Shown: positions 37,152 to 47,154 of the stretch, piece after piece | How the letters are laid out: the number at the start of each line of letters is the position of its first letter | Position numbering within the stretch: position 1 is the stretch's first letter | NCBI RefSeq assembly: GCF_001442755.1 | Contig: NZ_CP006367.1 | Location: 372,001-436,000, forward strand | Reading direction: 5' to 3' | DNA length: 64,000 nucleotides | DNA from: Aureimonas sp. AU20 | GTDB lineage: Bacteria > Pseudomonadota > Alphaproteobacteria > Rhizobiales > Rhizobiaceae | Program-made: the position numbers and the translations under genes | Notes under the pieces: generated by a model | The model's input: only the letters and a program-made list of their open reading frames with translations | What the model was told of the DNA's origin: nothing | Databases searched by the model: none

Positions 37152-38807
37152 ATGCCCCGTTTCGCGCCCACGAGCGTCCTCGAGACGCATGAGGTCACCA
37201 ACCAGCCGCCGGAGTTCGGCGGGCGAAATCTCTATCTGGACGATCGGGTGCTGCGCGAGGCCGTGCTGCGCGAGGCCGGTCCGTGGCTGGACGCGCGCAT
37301 GGTCGCCCTTGGCGAGGAACTCGGACAGGAAAGCGTGCTCGCGGCGGGGGATCTCGCCAACCGCCATCCGCCCGAGCTCGTCGCCTTCGACCGCTACGGG
37401 CAGCGGCTCGACGAGGCGAGGTTTCATCCCGCCTATCACGAGCTGATGGCGCTCGCGATGAAGCATCGTATCCACGACCTGCCCTGGACGGTGGGAGAGC
37501 GCGGCGCCCATGTCGGCCATCTCGCGCTCGCCGCCCTGTTCAGCCAGGTCGAGCAGGGCACGATCTGTCCGATCAACATGACCTACGCCGCGGTGCCCGC
37601 GCTGCGCCTCGCCCCCGACATCACCCGCGCCTGGACCAACAAGCTGATCGGCGGGCGCTACGATGCGCCGCTGCGCCCCATCGCGCAGAAGGCCGGCATC
37701 ACGCTCGGCATGGCGATGACGGAGAAACAGGGCGGCAGCGACGTACGCGCGAACACGACGCGCGCCGAGCCGATCGACCAAGCCACGCGTCTCTACCGCC
37801 TGACCGGGCACAAATGGTTCTGCTCGGCGCCGATGAGCGACGGCTTCCTGACGCTGGCGCAGGCCCCGAACGGATTGAGTTGCTTCCTCGTGCCACGGAT
37901 TACCGAAGAGGGCCGGCGCAACGCGATCCACCTGATGCGGCTGAAGGACAAGCTGGGCAACCGATCCAACGCCTCTAGCGAGATCGAATATCACGGTGCC
38001 GACGCCTGGTTGCTCGGCGAAGAGGGAACGGGCGTGAAGACCATCCTGGAGATGGTGCATCTCACGCGGCTCGGCACCGTGGCGGGGTCGCTCGGCATCA
38101 TGCGCATGGCGCTCGCCCAGGCGATCCATCACGTGTCGCACAGGCGCGCGTTCCAGCGCCGGCTGATCGACCAGCCGGCCATGCGCCTGGTGATCGCGGA
38201 TCTGGCACTGGAATACGAGGCGGCGGTCGTGCTGGCGGCCCGGATGGCGCACTCGATCGACGACACCGATCCGCAAGGTCGCGCCTTCGCCCGCCTTTAC
38301 GTGGCCTTGTCCAAATACTGGCTGACCCAGCGCGTGCCCGGCTTCGTGTTCGGGTGCATGGAATGCCTTGGCGGGGCCGGCTATGTCGAGGAATCCCCGA
38401 TGCCTCGGCTCTACCGCGAAGCTCCGCTCAACGCGATCTGGGAGGGATCGGGCAATGTCATCGCGCTCGATGTCCTGCGCACGCTCGTGCGCGAGCCGCT
38501 GGCCCTCGCCAGCTATCGGGCCGAGGTGGAAGAGGGCCTTCGCGGCGGCGATCCTTCGTTGGCCGCCATGGCAACCGGGCTGTTCGATGAACTGGCGCGC
38601 GGCGCAATCGGCGAGCAGCGCGCCCGGCCGGTCGCCGAGCGGATGGCGCTCCTGCTGCAGGCAGCCTTGCTTCGGCAGCACGCGCCGGGCGCCGTGGCCG
38701 AGGCGTTTTCCCTGTCGCGCCTGTCCGAGGCCCGCGCCTTTTCCTACGGCGCGCTGCCGAGCGGCGTCGATGTGCAGGCCATTCTCGATCGGCAAGCGTT
38801 CGATTGA
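37152..38807 (+). CDS. Acyl-CoA dehydrogenase family protein (AidB-like)
   Basis: 551 residues. Motifs MTEKQGGSDVRANTT, GHKWFCSAPMSDGFLTLAQA and MECLGGAGYVEESPMPRLYREAPLNAIWEGSGNVIALDVLR are diagnostic for the AidB subfamily. In E. coli AidB is an FAD protein of the adaptive response to alkylation that binds DNA and may protect it; true substrates are unclear. The C-terminal DNA-binding region seems complete by length. No ada or alkB gene is nearby. Confidence 0.93.
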   Translation: MPRFAPTSVLETHEVTNQPPEFGGRNLYLDDRVLREAVLREAGPWLDARMVALGEELGQESVLAAGDLANRHPPELVAFDRYGQRLDEARFHPAYHELMALAMKHRIHDLPWTVGERGAHVGHLALAALFSQVEQGTICPINMTYAAVPALRLAPDITRAWTNKLIGGRYDAPLRPIAQKAGITLGMAMTEKQGGSDVRANTTRAEPIDQATRLYRLTGHKWFCSAPMSDGFLTLAQAPNGLSCFLVPRITEEGRRNAIHLMRLKDKLGNRSNASSEIEYHGADAWLLGEEGTGVKTILEMVHLTRLGTVAGSLGIMRMALAQAIHHVSHRRAFQRRLIDQPAMRLVIADLALEYEAAVVLAARMAHSIDDTDPQGRAFARLYVALSKYWLTQRVPGFVFGCMECLGGAGYVEESPMPRLYREAPLNAIWEGSGNVIALDVLRTLVREPLALASYRAEVEEGLRGGDPSLAAMATGLFDELARGAIGEQRARPVAERMALLLQAALLRQHAPGAVAEAFSLSRLSEARAFSYGALPSGVDVQAILDRQAFD

Positions 38808-38881
38808 GCGAGACCCATCAGTCGCGTCTTGTCATCGATCGCTGGGATAGCCCGAGCCCTGAGAGGCCGTTGCGAAGGGCC

Positions 38882-38921
38882 GGCGAAATGGGCGAGAAAC
38901 GCCCCGCCCATTTCGCCTTTT
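38882..38921. terminator. Bidirectional terminator
   Basis: Perfect 13-bp arms GGCGAAATGGGCG (38882-38894) and CGCCCATTTCGCC (38905-38917) followed by TTTT. It separates the AidB-like gene from the hydroxyproline operon end. Confidence 0.85.
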
Positions 38922-38922
38922 C

Positions 38923-39951
38923 CTACCGCGCGCCCCAGGTGTCACTGAGGCGGTAGCCTTCGGGCCAGGGGTCGGCGGGGTCGAGCATGTGCTGGTGGAT
39001 GCCGGTGATCCAGCCTCGGCCGGAGATTTCCGGGCGGATAGCGGGGCGGGTGCCCACCTTCGCCGGGCCGAGAATGCGGCCGGTGAAGGTCGAGCCGATC
39101 AGCGAGACCGCCGTCAGACTGTCCTGTTCCGTCATCTCGCCCCGCGCATGGAGCACGGCCATGCGGGCCGAGAGCGCGGTGCCGGTGGGCGAGCGGTCGA
39201 CCTTGCCCGGCCGGATGGCGACCGCCGCTCCGGCGCGAAGGCCTGTCTCGCCGCGCGTCACGCGCCCGGCGAAGAGGCAGAAGGAGAAATGGCGCCAGTC
39301 CGGGTTCTCCGGGTGGTGGAAGCCGAGCTGCTCGTCGGCCGCTTTCGTGATGCGCACGCCGAGCCGGGCGATCTCGTGCGCCTCCTCGGGCACCAGCTTG
39401 AAGCCGAGGCTTTCGGCGTCCACGATCACGAAACTGTCGCCGCCATAGGCGGTGTCGACGGTGAGCGTGCCGAGGCCCGGCACGTCCAGCGAGGCGCCGA
39501 GCTTGTCGGCGAAGCTCGGCAGGTTCTCCACGAAGATGCGCTGGGCCTTGCCGTCCCGGCATTCGGCGCGCACCGGCACGAGACCGCCCGGCGCCTCTAG
39601 GAGAAGATGCGTCTCGGGCTCTTGCATGGGCAGGATGCCGCCGTCGAGAAGCACGGTCGCCACGCAGATCGAGTTGGAGCCCGACATGGGCGGCGTGTCC
39701 TCCGGCTCCATGATGATGAAGGCCGCGTCGGCGCGCGGGTCCTTCGGCGGCACCAGGAGGTTCACGTGGCGGAAAACGCCGCCGCGCGGCTCGTTGAGCA
39801 CGAAGTTGCGCAAGACATTGTCGCTGGCGATGAAGCGGCTCTGCGCCCAGAGCGTGTCGCCCGGCGGCGGCGCGACGCCGCCGACGATGACATCGCCGAC
39901 CTCGCCTTCCGCATGGGCCGAGATGACGTGGATGGTCTTCACGCTGCGCAT
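38923..39951 (-). CDS. Proline racemase-family protein, trans-3-hydroxy-L-proline dehydratase-like
   Basis: 342 residues of the proline racemase fold. The two catalytic positions, both Cys in racemases and 4-hydroxyproline epimerases, are Ser90 ([11 protein letters not shown]) and Thr256 ([11 protein letters not shown]). Loss of both Cys argues against a two-base racemase. Proteins of this type are generally called trans-3-hydroxyproline dehydratases, giving pyrroline-2-carboxylate for the nearby reductase; known dehydratases usually keep one Cys, so the assignment is tentative. Last gene of the operon, 15 bp after the aconitase X gene. A close relative with intact Cys pair lies two genes upstream. 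Confidence 0.85.
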   Translation of the reverse strand: MRSVKTIHVISAHAEGEVGDVIVGGVAPPPGDTLWAQSRFIASDNVLRNFVLNEPRGGVFRHVNLLVPPKDPRADAAFIIMEPEDTPPMSGSNSICVATVLLDGGILPMQEPETHLLLEAPGGLVPVRAECRDGKAQRIFVENLPSFADKLGASLDVPGLGTLTVDTAYGGDSFVIVDAESLGFKLVPEEAHEIARLGVRITKAADEQLGFHHPENPDWRHFSFCLFAGRVTRGETGLRAGAAVAIRPGKVDRSPTGTALSARMAVLHARGEMTEQDSLTAVSLIGSTFTGRILGPAKVGTRPAIRPEISGRGWITGIHQHMLDPADPWPEGYRLSDTWGAR

Positions 39952-39966
39952 TCGTCTGTTCCCTCT

Positions 39967-41667
39967 TCAGCCGAGCCAGGGCGGCAGGCGCGCGGGCGCG
40001 CGGCCGGTGAGCGCGGCCTCCACGCAATCCGACAACGTGCCGAGGCGCACCGCGCAGCCCGACAGGCCCGGCCCGTAATGGGCGTATTTGCCCGAATTGG
40101 TGAGCACGGTGCGCGCCTCGGTCGGGAAGACCGGCCGCGAGATCGAGCACCAGCAGAGATCGGGGAAGACCGTGACGCCGCTCGCCATGAGCCGGGCCAG
40201 CGTGCCCTCGGCCCACGCCTCGGCGATCACATCCCGCCCGGCGGTGACGATGACGGACACGCCTTGCGCGCAGCGCCGGCCATCGAGGGCCACGGCCAGG
40301 GCGCGGCATTCGGCGAGCGAGGCGTGCGGGCTGCCGAGGGCGACGAGTTCCACCGCCTCCGGCCCGGCATTCAGCCGCGCCCAGGCGCCGGCGAGATCGG
40401 CTAACGTGATCGCGACCCGGTCGGCCTCCGGCAGCGCGGCCCCGCGCGCCTCGGGCGTCACGCCCTCGACATGCAGCATGGGGGCGGCGGAGGTCGTGCC
40501 GAAGGCCGCGCAGAGCGCCTTCAGATCGTCCGGCGTGGGCTTCAACCGATCCAGGCCGGTAAGCAGCGGGACGCGGTCCGGCGAGGCGAGCCCGGCGAGA
40601 TAGCCGGCCAGCGGCCAGAACCCGTCACCGATCCCAGCGTCCCGAAGGTTCGTCGGGGTTTCGAAGTCGAGGATGCGCGCAGCCCGGCGCGGCGCGTCGA
40701 GATAGGGGCCGGCCAGCGGCGCGCGGCCGGTCAGCGCGATGCAGAGGTCGAGAAAGTCGGGATGCTTCGCGGTGCGCGCGCCGAGCACGGAATTGGCATA
40801 GATCACGGCGTTGGATTCCGACCAGCCGATCGCCTCGCCCGCGTCCGGCGCATCGGCGAGGAGATAGGGCGCGCAGGTGAAGCTCGGCCGGGCGCCCATG
40901 CGCACATAGCTGTCGGCGAGCCTTGCGGCCGGGCCACCGAAGCCGGGCTCGACGCCCTGCCGCTCCCAGTTCTCGCGGTCCACCGAAATGGCGTTCATCG
41001 TGGTCGGGATCGCGACCTTCGCGCCGAGCCGCTCCATCGTCTCGGCGAAGATGAGATTGGCGGGGCTGGCATAGATGCAGCCGTCGATATGGGCGCGCGT
41101 GACGTCGATCAGCCGCTCCGCGCCCTGCTGGCGCGCCAGCACGGTGAGGATGCGCATGGCCTGTCGCGCCGCCTCCCCCCGTTCGCCGGCCAGACACGCG
41201 CGGTCGCCCTCCGACAGGGCCAGGTCCACGCCGGACAGCGGCTCCACGGGAAGCGCCAGCCCCTCCGCCTCGATGCCGTCCGGCCCGAGCCGCGCGTGCC
41301 CGGCCTTGGCCAGCGCGGCATAGGCCGGCTCCGCCACACGGAACACCGGCAGGGCGTGCCCGAAGAGTTCGGCCGCGACCACCGCGCCGAGGGTGAGCAC
41401 ATCCTCCGGCCCGGCGAAGACCAGCGCCGCCGGGGCGCGACCTCCCAGCACGAGGTCGAGCAGCACGCCCGAGCCGGTGCAGGAGCCCCGGCTCGTCGGC
41501 ATCATCAGCACCGTGCCGGAAACGGTGGCGCCGTGCGCGGGATGGTGCACGTCGATGATCCGCCCCGTCGCCGGATCGACGCCGCCCCAGAAGCTCAGGG
41601 GCTCGGAGAGAGCGAGAACCGGGCCCTCGGCCCGGCCTTCCAGGACGGCGAGGGCCGGACCGCTCAT
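39967..41667 (-). CDS. Aconitase X, single-chain (cis-3-hydroxy-L-proline dehydratase type)
   Basis: 566 residues. The N-terminal ~135 residues are the small swivelling AcnX domain ([23 protein letters not shown]); the rest is the large domain with [35 protein letters not shown] and [19 protein letters not shown]. This fused order is that of type I AcnX, shown in Agrobacterium to dehydrate cis-3-hydroxy-L-proline to pyrroline-2-carboxylate with a Fe-S cluster. The gene overlaps the epimerase gene by 4 bp (ATGA at 41664-41667). Context strongly supports the hydroxyproline role. Confidence 0.92.
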   Translation of the reverse strand: MSGPALAVLEGRAEGPVLALSEPLSFWGGVDPATGRIIDVHHPAHGATVSGTVLMMPTSRGSCTGSGVLLDLVLGGRAPAALVFAGPEDVLTLGAVVAAELFGHALPVFRVAEPAYAALAKAGHARLGPDGIEAEGLALPVEPLSGVDLALSEGDRACLAGERGEAARQAMRILTVLARQQGAERLIDVTRAHIDGCIYASPANLIFAETMERLGAKVAIPTTMNAISVDRENWERQGVEPGFGGPAARLADSYVRMGARPSFTCAPYLLADAPDAGEAIGWSESNAVIYANSVLGARTAKHPDFLDLCIALTGRAPLAGPYLDAPRRAARILDFETPTNLRDAGIGDGFWPLAGYLAGLASPDRVPLLTGLDRLKPTPDDLKALCAAFGTTSAAPMLHVEGVTPEARGAALPEADRVAITLADLAGAWARLNAGPEAVELVALGSPHASLAECRALAVALDGRRCAQGVSVIVTAGRDVIAEAWAEGTLARLMASGVTVFPDLCWCSISRPVFPTEARTVLTNSGKYAHYGPGLSGCAVRLGTLSDCVEAALTGRAPARLPPWLG

Positions 41668-42665
41668 TTCACGACGAAGCCATGCGCGAACGGGTCGCGA
41701 TCGTCGATGAAGATCGTGTTGATGCCGGTCTGGCGCGCCCAGCCGGCGATCGAGGGAATGATCGCGGCGCGGTTGGCGACGGTGGTCGCCGCCTCGACCC
41801 GGCCCTTGAACAGCGAGCCGATGATGGATTCGTGGACGAACTCGTCGCCGACGGACAGCTTGCCCTTGGCGGCGAGCTGCGCCATGCGCGCCGAGGTACC
41901 GGTGCCGCAAGGCGAGCGGTCGATCGCCTTCTCGCCGTAGAACACGGCATTACGGGCATGTGCGCCCTCCACGGTCGGCGCGCCGGTCCACTGGATATGG
42001 CTGAGCCCCTGGATTTCGGGATGCTCGGGATGGACGAACTCGTACTTGGCGTTCAGCGCGGCGCGCAGCTTGGGCGAGAAGCCGACGAGCTCGCCGGCCG
42101 TGAAGTCCGCCATGTCGCGGAAGTTCTTCTGCGGCTCGACGATGGCGTAGAAATTGCCGCCATAGGCGACGTCCACCACGATCTCGCCCAGGCCCTCGAC
42201 CTCGGCGCTCAGGCCCTCGGCATAAAGGAAGCCCGGCACGTTGGTGAGGCGAACCTCCTCCACGAAGCGGCCTTCCTGGCGATAGGTGATGTCCACCTTG
42301 CCGGCGGGCGCGTCGATCGACAGACGGCCCGGCTCGCGCGGCTGGATCAGCCCGTTCTCGATCGCCATGGTGATCGTGCCGATCGTGCCGTGGCCGCACA
42401 TGGGCAGGCAGCCGGAGGTCTCGATGAAGAGCACGGCGACGTCGCAGTCGGGCCGCGTCGGCGGATAGAGGATCGAGCCCGACATCATGTCGTGGCCGCG
42501 CGGCTCGAACATCAGGCCGGTGCGGATCCAGTCGTATTCGGCGAGGAAATGGGCGCGCTTTTCCAGCATGGTCTCGCCCTTGAGGATCGGGCCGCCGCCC
42601 GAAACGAGGCGGACCGGATTGCCGCAGGTGTGGCCGTCGAGACAGGAGAAGGTGTGGTTGGCCAT
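41664..42665 (-). CDS. 4-hydroxyproline 2-epimerase
   Basis: 333 residues of the proline racemase family with both catalytic cysteines: Cys90 in [10 protein letters not shown] and Cys253 in [10 protein letters not shown]. It converts trans-4-hydroxy-L-proline to cis-4-hydroxy-D-proline, the first step of bacterial hydroxyproline catabolism. Its neighbours supply the next steps (FAD dehydrogenase upstream, deaminase at 48280), which makes the epimerase role much more likely than proline racemase. The start at 42665 has AGAGG upstream. Confidence 0.94.
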   Translation of the reverse strand: MANHTFSCLDGHTCGNPVRLVSGGGPILKGETMLEKRAHFLAEYDWIRTGLMFEPRGHDMMSGSILYPPTRPDCDVAVLFIETSGCLPMCGHGTIGTITMAIENGLIQPREPGRLSIDAPAGKVDITYRQEGRFVEEVRLTNVPGFLYAEGLSAEVEGLGEIVVDVAYGGNFYAIVEPQKNFRDMADFTAGELVGFSPKLRAALNAKYEFVHPEHPEIQGLSHIQWTGAPTVEGAHARNAVFYGEKAIDRSPCGTGTSARMAQLAAKGKLSVGDEFVHESIIGSLFKGRVEAATTVANRAAIIPSIAGWARQTGINTIFIDDRDPFAHGFVVK

Positions 42666-42727
42666 GGGCCGGACCTCTATCGATGGGTTGGGTTCGCAGC
42701 GCCGCGCCAGGGCCGCGCCGCGCGCGT

Positions 42728-43981
42728 TCAGAACCGATGCGGCGAGAAGGGTGTCAGATCGATGGCGGGCGCGGCGCCGGTGACGAGATCGGCGACGATC
42801 CGCGCCGTGCCGGCCGACTGGGTCAGGCCGAGATGGCCGTGGCCGAAGGCGTAGGTGACGCGGGCGCTGGCGCGCGAGCGGCCGATCGCCGGTAGCGAGT
42901 CGGGCAGCGAGGGGCGAAAGCCCATCCACTGCTGGCCGCCCTCGGCGTTCAGGCCCGGCAGGAAGCTCCGCGCCTTTGTCAGCATCGCCTCCGACCGGGC
43001 GAAATTGGGCGGCAGGGCGAGGCCGCCGAGCTCCACCGCGCCGCCGACGCGGATGCCGCTGGTGAGCCGCGTCACCACGAAGCCGTGGCCGCCGAAGGTG
43101 ACCTGCGTGCGCAGGTCGAAGGCGCCCGCCGGAAGCGTCGTGTTGTAGCCGCGCTCGGTTTCCAGCGGAATGCGCTCGCCCAGCGTGCGGGCGAGATGGT
43201 GCGAAAAGGCGCCGGCCGCGAGCACGACGCTGGCAGCCCGGCGCGGCCCGGCCGAAGTCTCGATCGCGACGCCCTCGCCCTCCGGCCGCAGAGCCGTGAC
43301 GCCGGCCCGCTCGATCCGCCCGCCGCCTTGAACGAAGCGCTCGGCCAGCGCCAGCACGTAATCCTTTGGGTCGACGATGGAGAACCAGCCGGGCGTGAAC
43401 GTGCCATGGGTGAAGCGGGGCGACAGGCCGGGCTGGATCGCCGCCATCTCGGCGGCGTCCATGTGATGGAATTCGATGCCGTGCGCCTCCCTCGCCTGCC
43501 AGCCCGGCAGCGAGGCGTCGACTTCGGACTGGCTCTCGTAGACCTGGAGATTGCCTTCCTTGCGCAGCATGGCGAGCGTGCCGGTGGCCGCGAGGAAGGG
43601 CTCCAGCTCGACCTTGGAGAGGTCCATCAGCGCGGTCTGCGCGGTTGTCGCAGCTTCAACCCGCGCCGGCTGGCAGGCGCGCCAGAACAGCCACATCCAG
43701 GGCGCGATGCGGGCGGCATAGCGCGGCGGCACGCTGAGCGGCCCCAGCGGGTCGAGCAGCCAGCGCGGCGCCTTTTTGAGGATGCCGGGCGAGGCGAGCG
43801 GCAGGATGTCGGTAAAGGCGAAGGCGCCGGCATTGCCCGCCGAGGCGCCGGCCGCCGGCCCTTCGCGGTCGAGCACGGTGACGGCGAGCCCGCGCGCCTG
43901 CAGCGCCAACGCGGCGGACAGGCCGACGACGCCCGCGCCGATCACGACCGTGCCGGGCTCATGGGAAGAAGATGCCGTCAT
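42728..43981 (-). CDS. FAD-dependent D-amino-acid (D-hydroxyproline) dehydrogenase
   Basis: 417 residues of the DadA/DAO family. N-terminal Rossmann motif VVIGAGVVGLSAALALQARG at about residues 11-30 binds FAD; GYNTTLP, TSGIRVGGAVELGG and the C-terminal AIGRSRASARVTYAFGHGHLGLTQSAGTA are family features. In this cluster the expected reaction is oxidation of cis-4-hydroxy-D-proline to pyrroline-4-hydroxy-2-carboxylate, passing electrons to the respiratory chain. The start lies 1 bp after the stop of the transporter ATPase gene. Ordinary D-alanine dehydrogenase is the alternative. Confidence 0.92.
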   Translation of the reverse strand: MTASSSHEPGTVVIGAGVVGLSAALALQARGLAVTVLDREGPAAGASAGNAGAFAFTDILPLASPGILKKAPRWLLDPLGPLSVPPRYAARIAPWMWLFWRACQPARVEAATTAQTALMDLSKVELEPFLAATGTLAMLRKEGNLQVYESQSEVDASLPGWQAREAHGIEFHHMDAAEMAAIQPGLSPRFTHGTFTPGWFSIVDPKDYVLALAERFVQGGGRIERAGVTALRPEGEGVAIETSAGPRRAASVVLAAGAFSHHLARTLGERIPLETERGYNTTLPAGAFDLRTQVTFGGHGFVVTRLTSGIRVGGAVELGGLALPPNFARSEAMLTKARSFLPGLNAEGGQQWMGFRPSLPDSLPAIGRSRASARVTYAFGHGHLGLTQSAGTARIVADLVTGAAPAIDLTPFSPHRF

Positions 43982-43982
43982 G

Positions 43983-44705
43983 TCAGTGCGTCGCCGCCAG
44001 GAAGGTTCGGGTTTCCGGGTGCTGGGGCGCATCGAAGAGCTCAGTGGGCGGGGCGATCTCGGCCATGACGCCCTGGTGGAAGAAGGCGACGCGGTCCGAC
44101 ACTTCGCGCGCGAACTTCATCTCGTGCGTGACGCAGATCATGGTCATGCCCTCGGAGGCGAGCATGCGCAGCGTGTCCAGCACCTCGCCCACCAGCATCG
44201 GGTCGAGCGCCGAGGTCACTTCGTCGAACAGCATGTATTCCGGCGCCATGGCGAGTGCGCGGGCGATCGCCATGCGCTGCTGCTGCCCGCCCGAAAGGCG
44301 GGCGGGATAGACGTTCAGCTTTTCGCCGAGGCCGACATGGCCGAGCTGCTTCACCGCGATCGCCTCGGCCTCGGGCTTGGACAGGCCCAGCACCTTGCGC
44401 GGCGCCAGCATGACGTTTTCGAGCACGGTGAGATGCGGGAAGGCGTTCCACTGCTGGAACACGATGCCGACCTTGCGGCGCAGCTTGTCGAGATTGGTGC
44501 CCTTGGCGTGAACCTCGGTGCCGTCGAGCAGGATGGAGCCCGAATCGATCGGCTCCAGCCCGTTGATGCAGGTGAGCAGCGTCGACTTGCCCGAGCCCGA
44601 GCCGCCGATGATGGTGAGCACCTCGCCCTTGGCCACCGTGAGGTCGATGCCCTTCAGGACCTCCAGCGGCCCGAAGGATTTGCGCACGTTGCGGATCTCA
44701 ATCAT
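43983..44705 (-). CDS. Amino-acid ABC transporter ATP-binding protein (GlnQ/HisP type)
   Basis: 240 residues. Walker A GGSGSGKST, Q-loop VFQQWNAFPHL, signature LSGGQQQRMAIARAL, Walker B MLFDEVTSALDP and switch VTHEMKFA are complete, with the polar-amino-acid-family length. It overlaps the upstream permease by 8 bp (ATGATTGA). Works with the two permeases and the binding protein of the hydroxyproline cluster. Confidence 0.95.
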   Translation of the reverse strand: MIEIRNVRKSFGPLEVLKGIDLTVAKGEVLTIIGGSGSGKSTLLTCINGLEPIDSGSILLDGTEVHAKGTNLDKLRRKVGIVFQQWNAFPHLTVLENVMLAPRKVLGLSKPEAEAIAVKQLGHVGLGEKLNVYPARLSGGQQQRMAIARALAMAPEYMLFDEVTSALDPMLVGEVLDTLRMLASEGMTMICVTHEMKFAREVSDRVAFFHQGVMAEIAPPTELFDAPQHPETRTFLAATH

Positions 44706-45351
44706 GGGGGGACCAGCGCCTTTCGAGATAGGACCCGAGCCGTGCGACGGGAAAGCTCAGGAGGAAGTAGATGAGGCCGCAGATCATCAGGATGAAGAGC
44801 GGCTCCTGCAGCCGTGTGACGAGGATCTGCGAGGCGCGCAGGAGCTCGATCAGGCCGAGCCAAAGCACCAGGGCCGAATCCTTCATCACGCCCAGCGTCA
44901 GCCCGATCCAGGACGGCAGGGCGATGCGGGTGGCCAGCGGCGCCACGATATAGCGGATGTCCTGGCCCCAGGTGAGGCCGAGCGAGCGACCGGCGCGCCG
45001 CGTGGTGGCCGGCACCGAGCCCATGGCGCCGCGCACGATCTCGGTGCAGTAGGCCGCCGTGTAGAGCGAGAGCACGACGCAGGACGTGGTGAAGGGCGCC
45101 CAGCCGAGCTTGGCGATGGACTGGAAGGCGTTGCCGAGCACCAGCTGGATGAGGAGCGGCACCGAGCGGAAGATGTCGAGCAGGAAGGTGAGCGGCGCCG
45201 ACCAGAGCGCGCCGAACTGAAAGCGCACGACGCCGAACAGGATGCCGAGCAGCGTGCCGACCGTGACGGCGACCCCTGTCACCGCCAGCGTCATGCCCGC
45301 GCCTTTGGCGAGAAAGAGAAGATCGTTGACCGTGAGGGCCGTGGTGAACAT
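44698..45351 (-). CDS. Amino-acid ABC transporter permease
   Basis: 217 residues, HisM/GlnP family with about five membrane segments. EAA-like loop GAMGSVPATTRRAGRSLGLTWGQDIRYIVAP sits in the cytoplasmic region. It pairs with the next permease (11 bp apart) to form the transport channel. Begins MFTTALTVNDLLFLAKGAGMT. Confidence 0.93.
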   Translation of the reverse strand: MFTTALTVNDLLFLAKGAGMTLAVTGVAVTVGTLLGILFGVVRFQFGALWSAPLTFLLDIFRSVPLLIQLVLGNAFQSIAKLGWAPFTTSCVVLSLYTAAYCTEIVRGAMGSVPATTRRAGRSLGLTWGQDIRYIVAPLATRIALPSWIGLTLGVMKDSALVLWLGLIELLRASQILVTRLQEPLFILMICGLIYFLLSFPVARLGSYLERRWSPHD

Positions 45352-45362
45352 GGCTTGAACCC

Positions 45363-46028
45363 TCAGGACCGGAACAGGCGCCAGGCGAGCGCCCGGGCGG
45401 CCAGCGTCACCACCTTGGCGATGACGTAGTAGATGACGGCGGCGATCGCGAAGAACTCGAAGGTGCGGAAGGACTTGGCGTTCAGCGCCTGGGTGACGCC
45501 GGCCAGATCCGTGTTCATGCCCACCGTGACGCCGAGCGAGGTCATGAGGATCGCCCAGACCATCTGGTTGGTGGCCGGCAGGAAGGCGATGCGCAGCATC
45601 TGCGGCAGGAGGATGTAGCGGAAGGCCTGGAGCGACGTGAGGCCGAGCGAGCGACCGGCGCGGGCCTGCGTGTCGGGAATGGCTTTCAGCGCGCCGCGGA
45701 AGTTCTCCGAGAGATAGCCGGCATTGTTGAAGGCGATGCCGGCGAGCAGCGAGGTGAAGGGGCTGAGATGGACGCCGAAGGCGCCGAGGCCGAAATGCGC
45801 CATGTAGATCTGGAACAGGGCCGGCGTGTTGCGCGCCACCTCCACCCAGGTCGCGGCGAAGCCCTTCAGGATGCGGCTGTCGGAACGCCGGAAGAGGGTG
45901 AGCGCGACGGCGCAGACCAGGCCGATCGCCATGGACAGGAGCGCGATCTCAAGCGTCACCAGGGCGCCGTTCAGCATCTGCGGCAGGGCCTGCAGCGCCT
46001 GGTTCCAGCGGAATGTGTAGTTGAACAT
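45363..46028 (-). CDS. Amino-acid ABC transporter permease
   Basis: 221 residues of the HisM/GlnP family. The loop GALKAIPDTQARAGRSLGLTSLQAFRYILLP contacts the ATPase; FNNAGYLSENFRG is a family motif. Closely resembles the other permease in layout, so the pair is heterodimeric. It lies 77 bp after the binding-protein gene. Confidence 0.93.
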   Translation of the reverse strand: MFNYTFRWNQALQALPQMLNGALVTLEIALLSMAIGLVCAVALTLFRRSDSRILKGFAATWVEVARNTPALFQIYMAHFGLGAFGVHLSPFTSLLAGIAFNNAGYLSENFRGALKAIPDTQARAGRSLGLTSLQAFRYILLPQMLRIAFLPATNQMVWAILMTSLGVTVGMNTDLAGVTQALNAKSFRTFEFFAIAAVIYYVIAKVVTLAARALAWRLFRS

Positions 46029-46105
46029 GGCCGTCGCGCGCCCTTGGAAAAAACGGATCGGCGCGCGGGAAGGAGCCCCGCGCGCCGCCGACCGTCAGAC
46101 GTGGC

Positions 46106-46912
46106 TCAGCGATAGACGCCGGGCACCGTGAGGTTCGGGGCCTCGCCGCCGACCCACTTGGCGTAGAGTTCCTTGTAGCGGCCGGTGCGGACCTGCTGGT
46201 TGATGAACAGGTTGAGATAGTTGATCAGGCCATACTCTTCGCGGTTGGTGAAGAGCGAGACATAGTCGATGTCGAAGGGCGCCTTGCCGACCACGGCGAT
46301 GCCGGGGAAGTTGCCGGTCTTCACATTGGCCTGCGCCACGGTGGATGTGGAGACGGTGGCGTCGATCTGGCCCTGGCTCAGCGCCAGGAAGACGTCGGCC
46401 TGCGTCTGGTAGGGGCGGAACTCGCCCGAGCCCCAGGTCTTGACCTGCGCTTCCAGAGCGATCGCCTCGTAGGTGCCGGCGGTGGCGCCCACCGTCTTGC
46501 CCTTCATGTCCTCGAAGGACTTGACGCCGGACTTCTCGTTCGCCGTCACCGCCATCTCGAAGGCGAAATAGGGAATGGTCATGCCGACCGTCTTGGCGCG
46601 CTCCAGCGTGTCGGAGGTGGAGGCGACGCCGACATCGACGCGGCCCGACATCAGGGCCGGGATGCGCTCGGGAAAGGGCGTCTCGACGATCTCGGCGGTG
46701 ACGCCGAGGACCTTGGCGAGATCGTTGCAATAATCGACGTCGAAGCCGACCGGGTTGTTCGCGGCATCGCGCGAGCCCATGGGCGGGAAGTCGAGAACGA
46801 CGGCGCAGCGCAGCGTACCCGACGCGATGATGTCGTCCAGCTTGTCGGCCTTGGCCGGTGCGACGATTGCGGCGGCCGCCATCAGGCTGAGCGCGAGTGC
46901 CTTGATTGTCAT
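46106..46912 (-). CDS. Amino-acid ABC transporter substrate-binding protein (hydroxyproline uptake candidate)
   Basis: 268 residues with signal peptide (ALALSLMAAAAIVAPAKA) and the family 3 solute-binding fold: DIIASGTLRCAVVLDFPPMG, VGFDVDYCNDLAKVLG, VGVASTSDTLERAKTVG. The first gene of the minus-strand hydroxyproline operon, so its ligand is probably hydroxyproline or a related imino acid; this is inference from position. The promoter lies in the 242-bp divergent gap to the reductase gene. Confidence 0.92.
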   Translation of the reverse strand: MTIKALALSLMAAAAIVAPAKADKLDDIIASGTLRCAVVLDFPPMGSRDAANNPVGFDVDYCNDLAKVLGVTAEIVETPFPERIPALMSGRVDVGVASTSDTLERAKTVGMTIPYFAFEMAVTANEKSGVKSFEDMKGKTVGATAGTYEAIALEAQVKTWGSGEFRPYQTQADVFLALSQGQIDATVSTSTVAQANVKTGNFPGIAVVGKAPFDIDYVSLFTNREEYGLINYLNLFINQQVRTGRYKELYAKWVGGEAPNLTVPGVYR

Positions 46913-47154
46913 GGACAGTCCCCTTGCTGGTTCCCCCGAAGCAGCCCGGTTCGGCGCGTCGGCTGGGCGGCATCAAACAGAAAATACAACAAGTGTGCAA
47001 GGCCCTATCGCTGCCGCAAATTCTTGCAGTTGCGAACAAGACGGGCACGCACAATCGCAGTGCACCCGCCACAATCGGCCAAGCTTGAGGGGGATGTATG
47101 CTAAGTGTATGCAGGCATTCTCATTCCGGCCTCCATCCCGCCAAAGGACGCACC

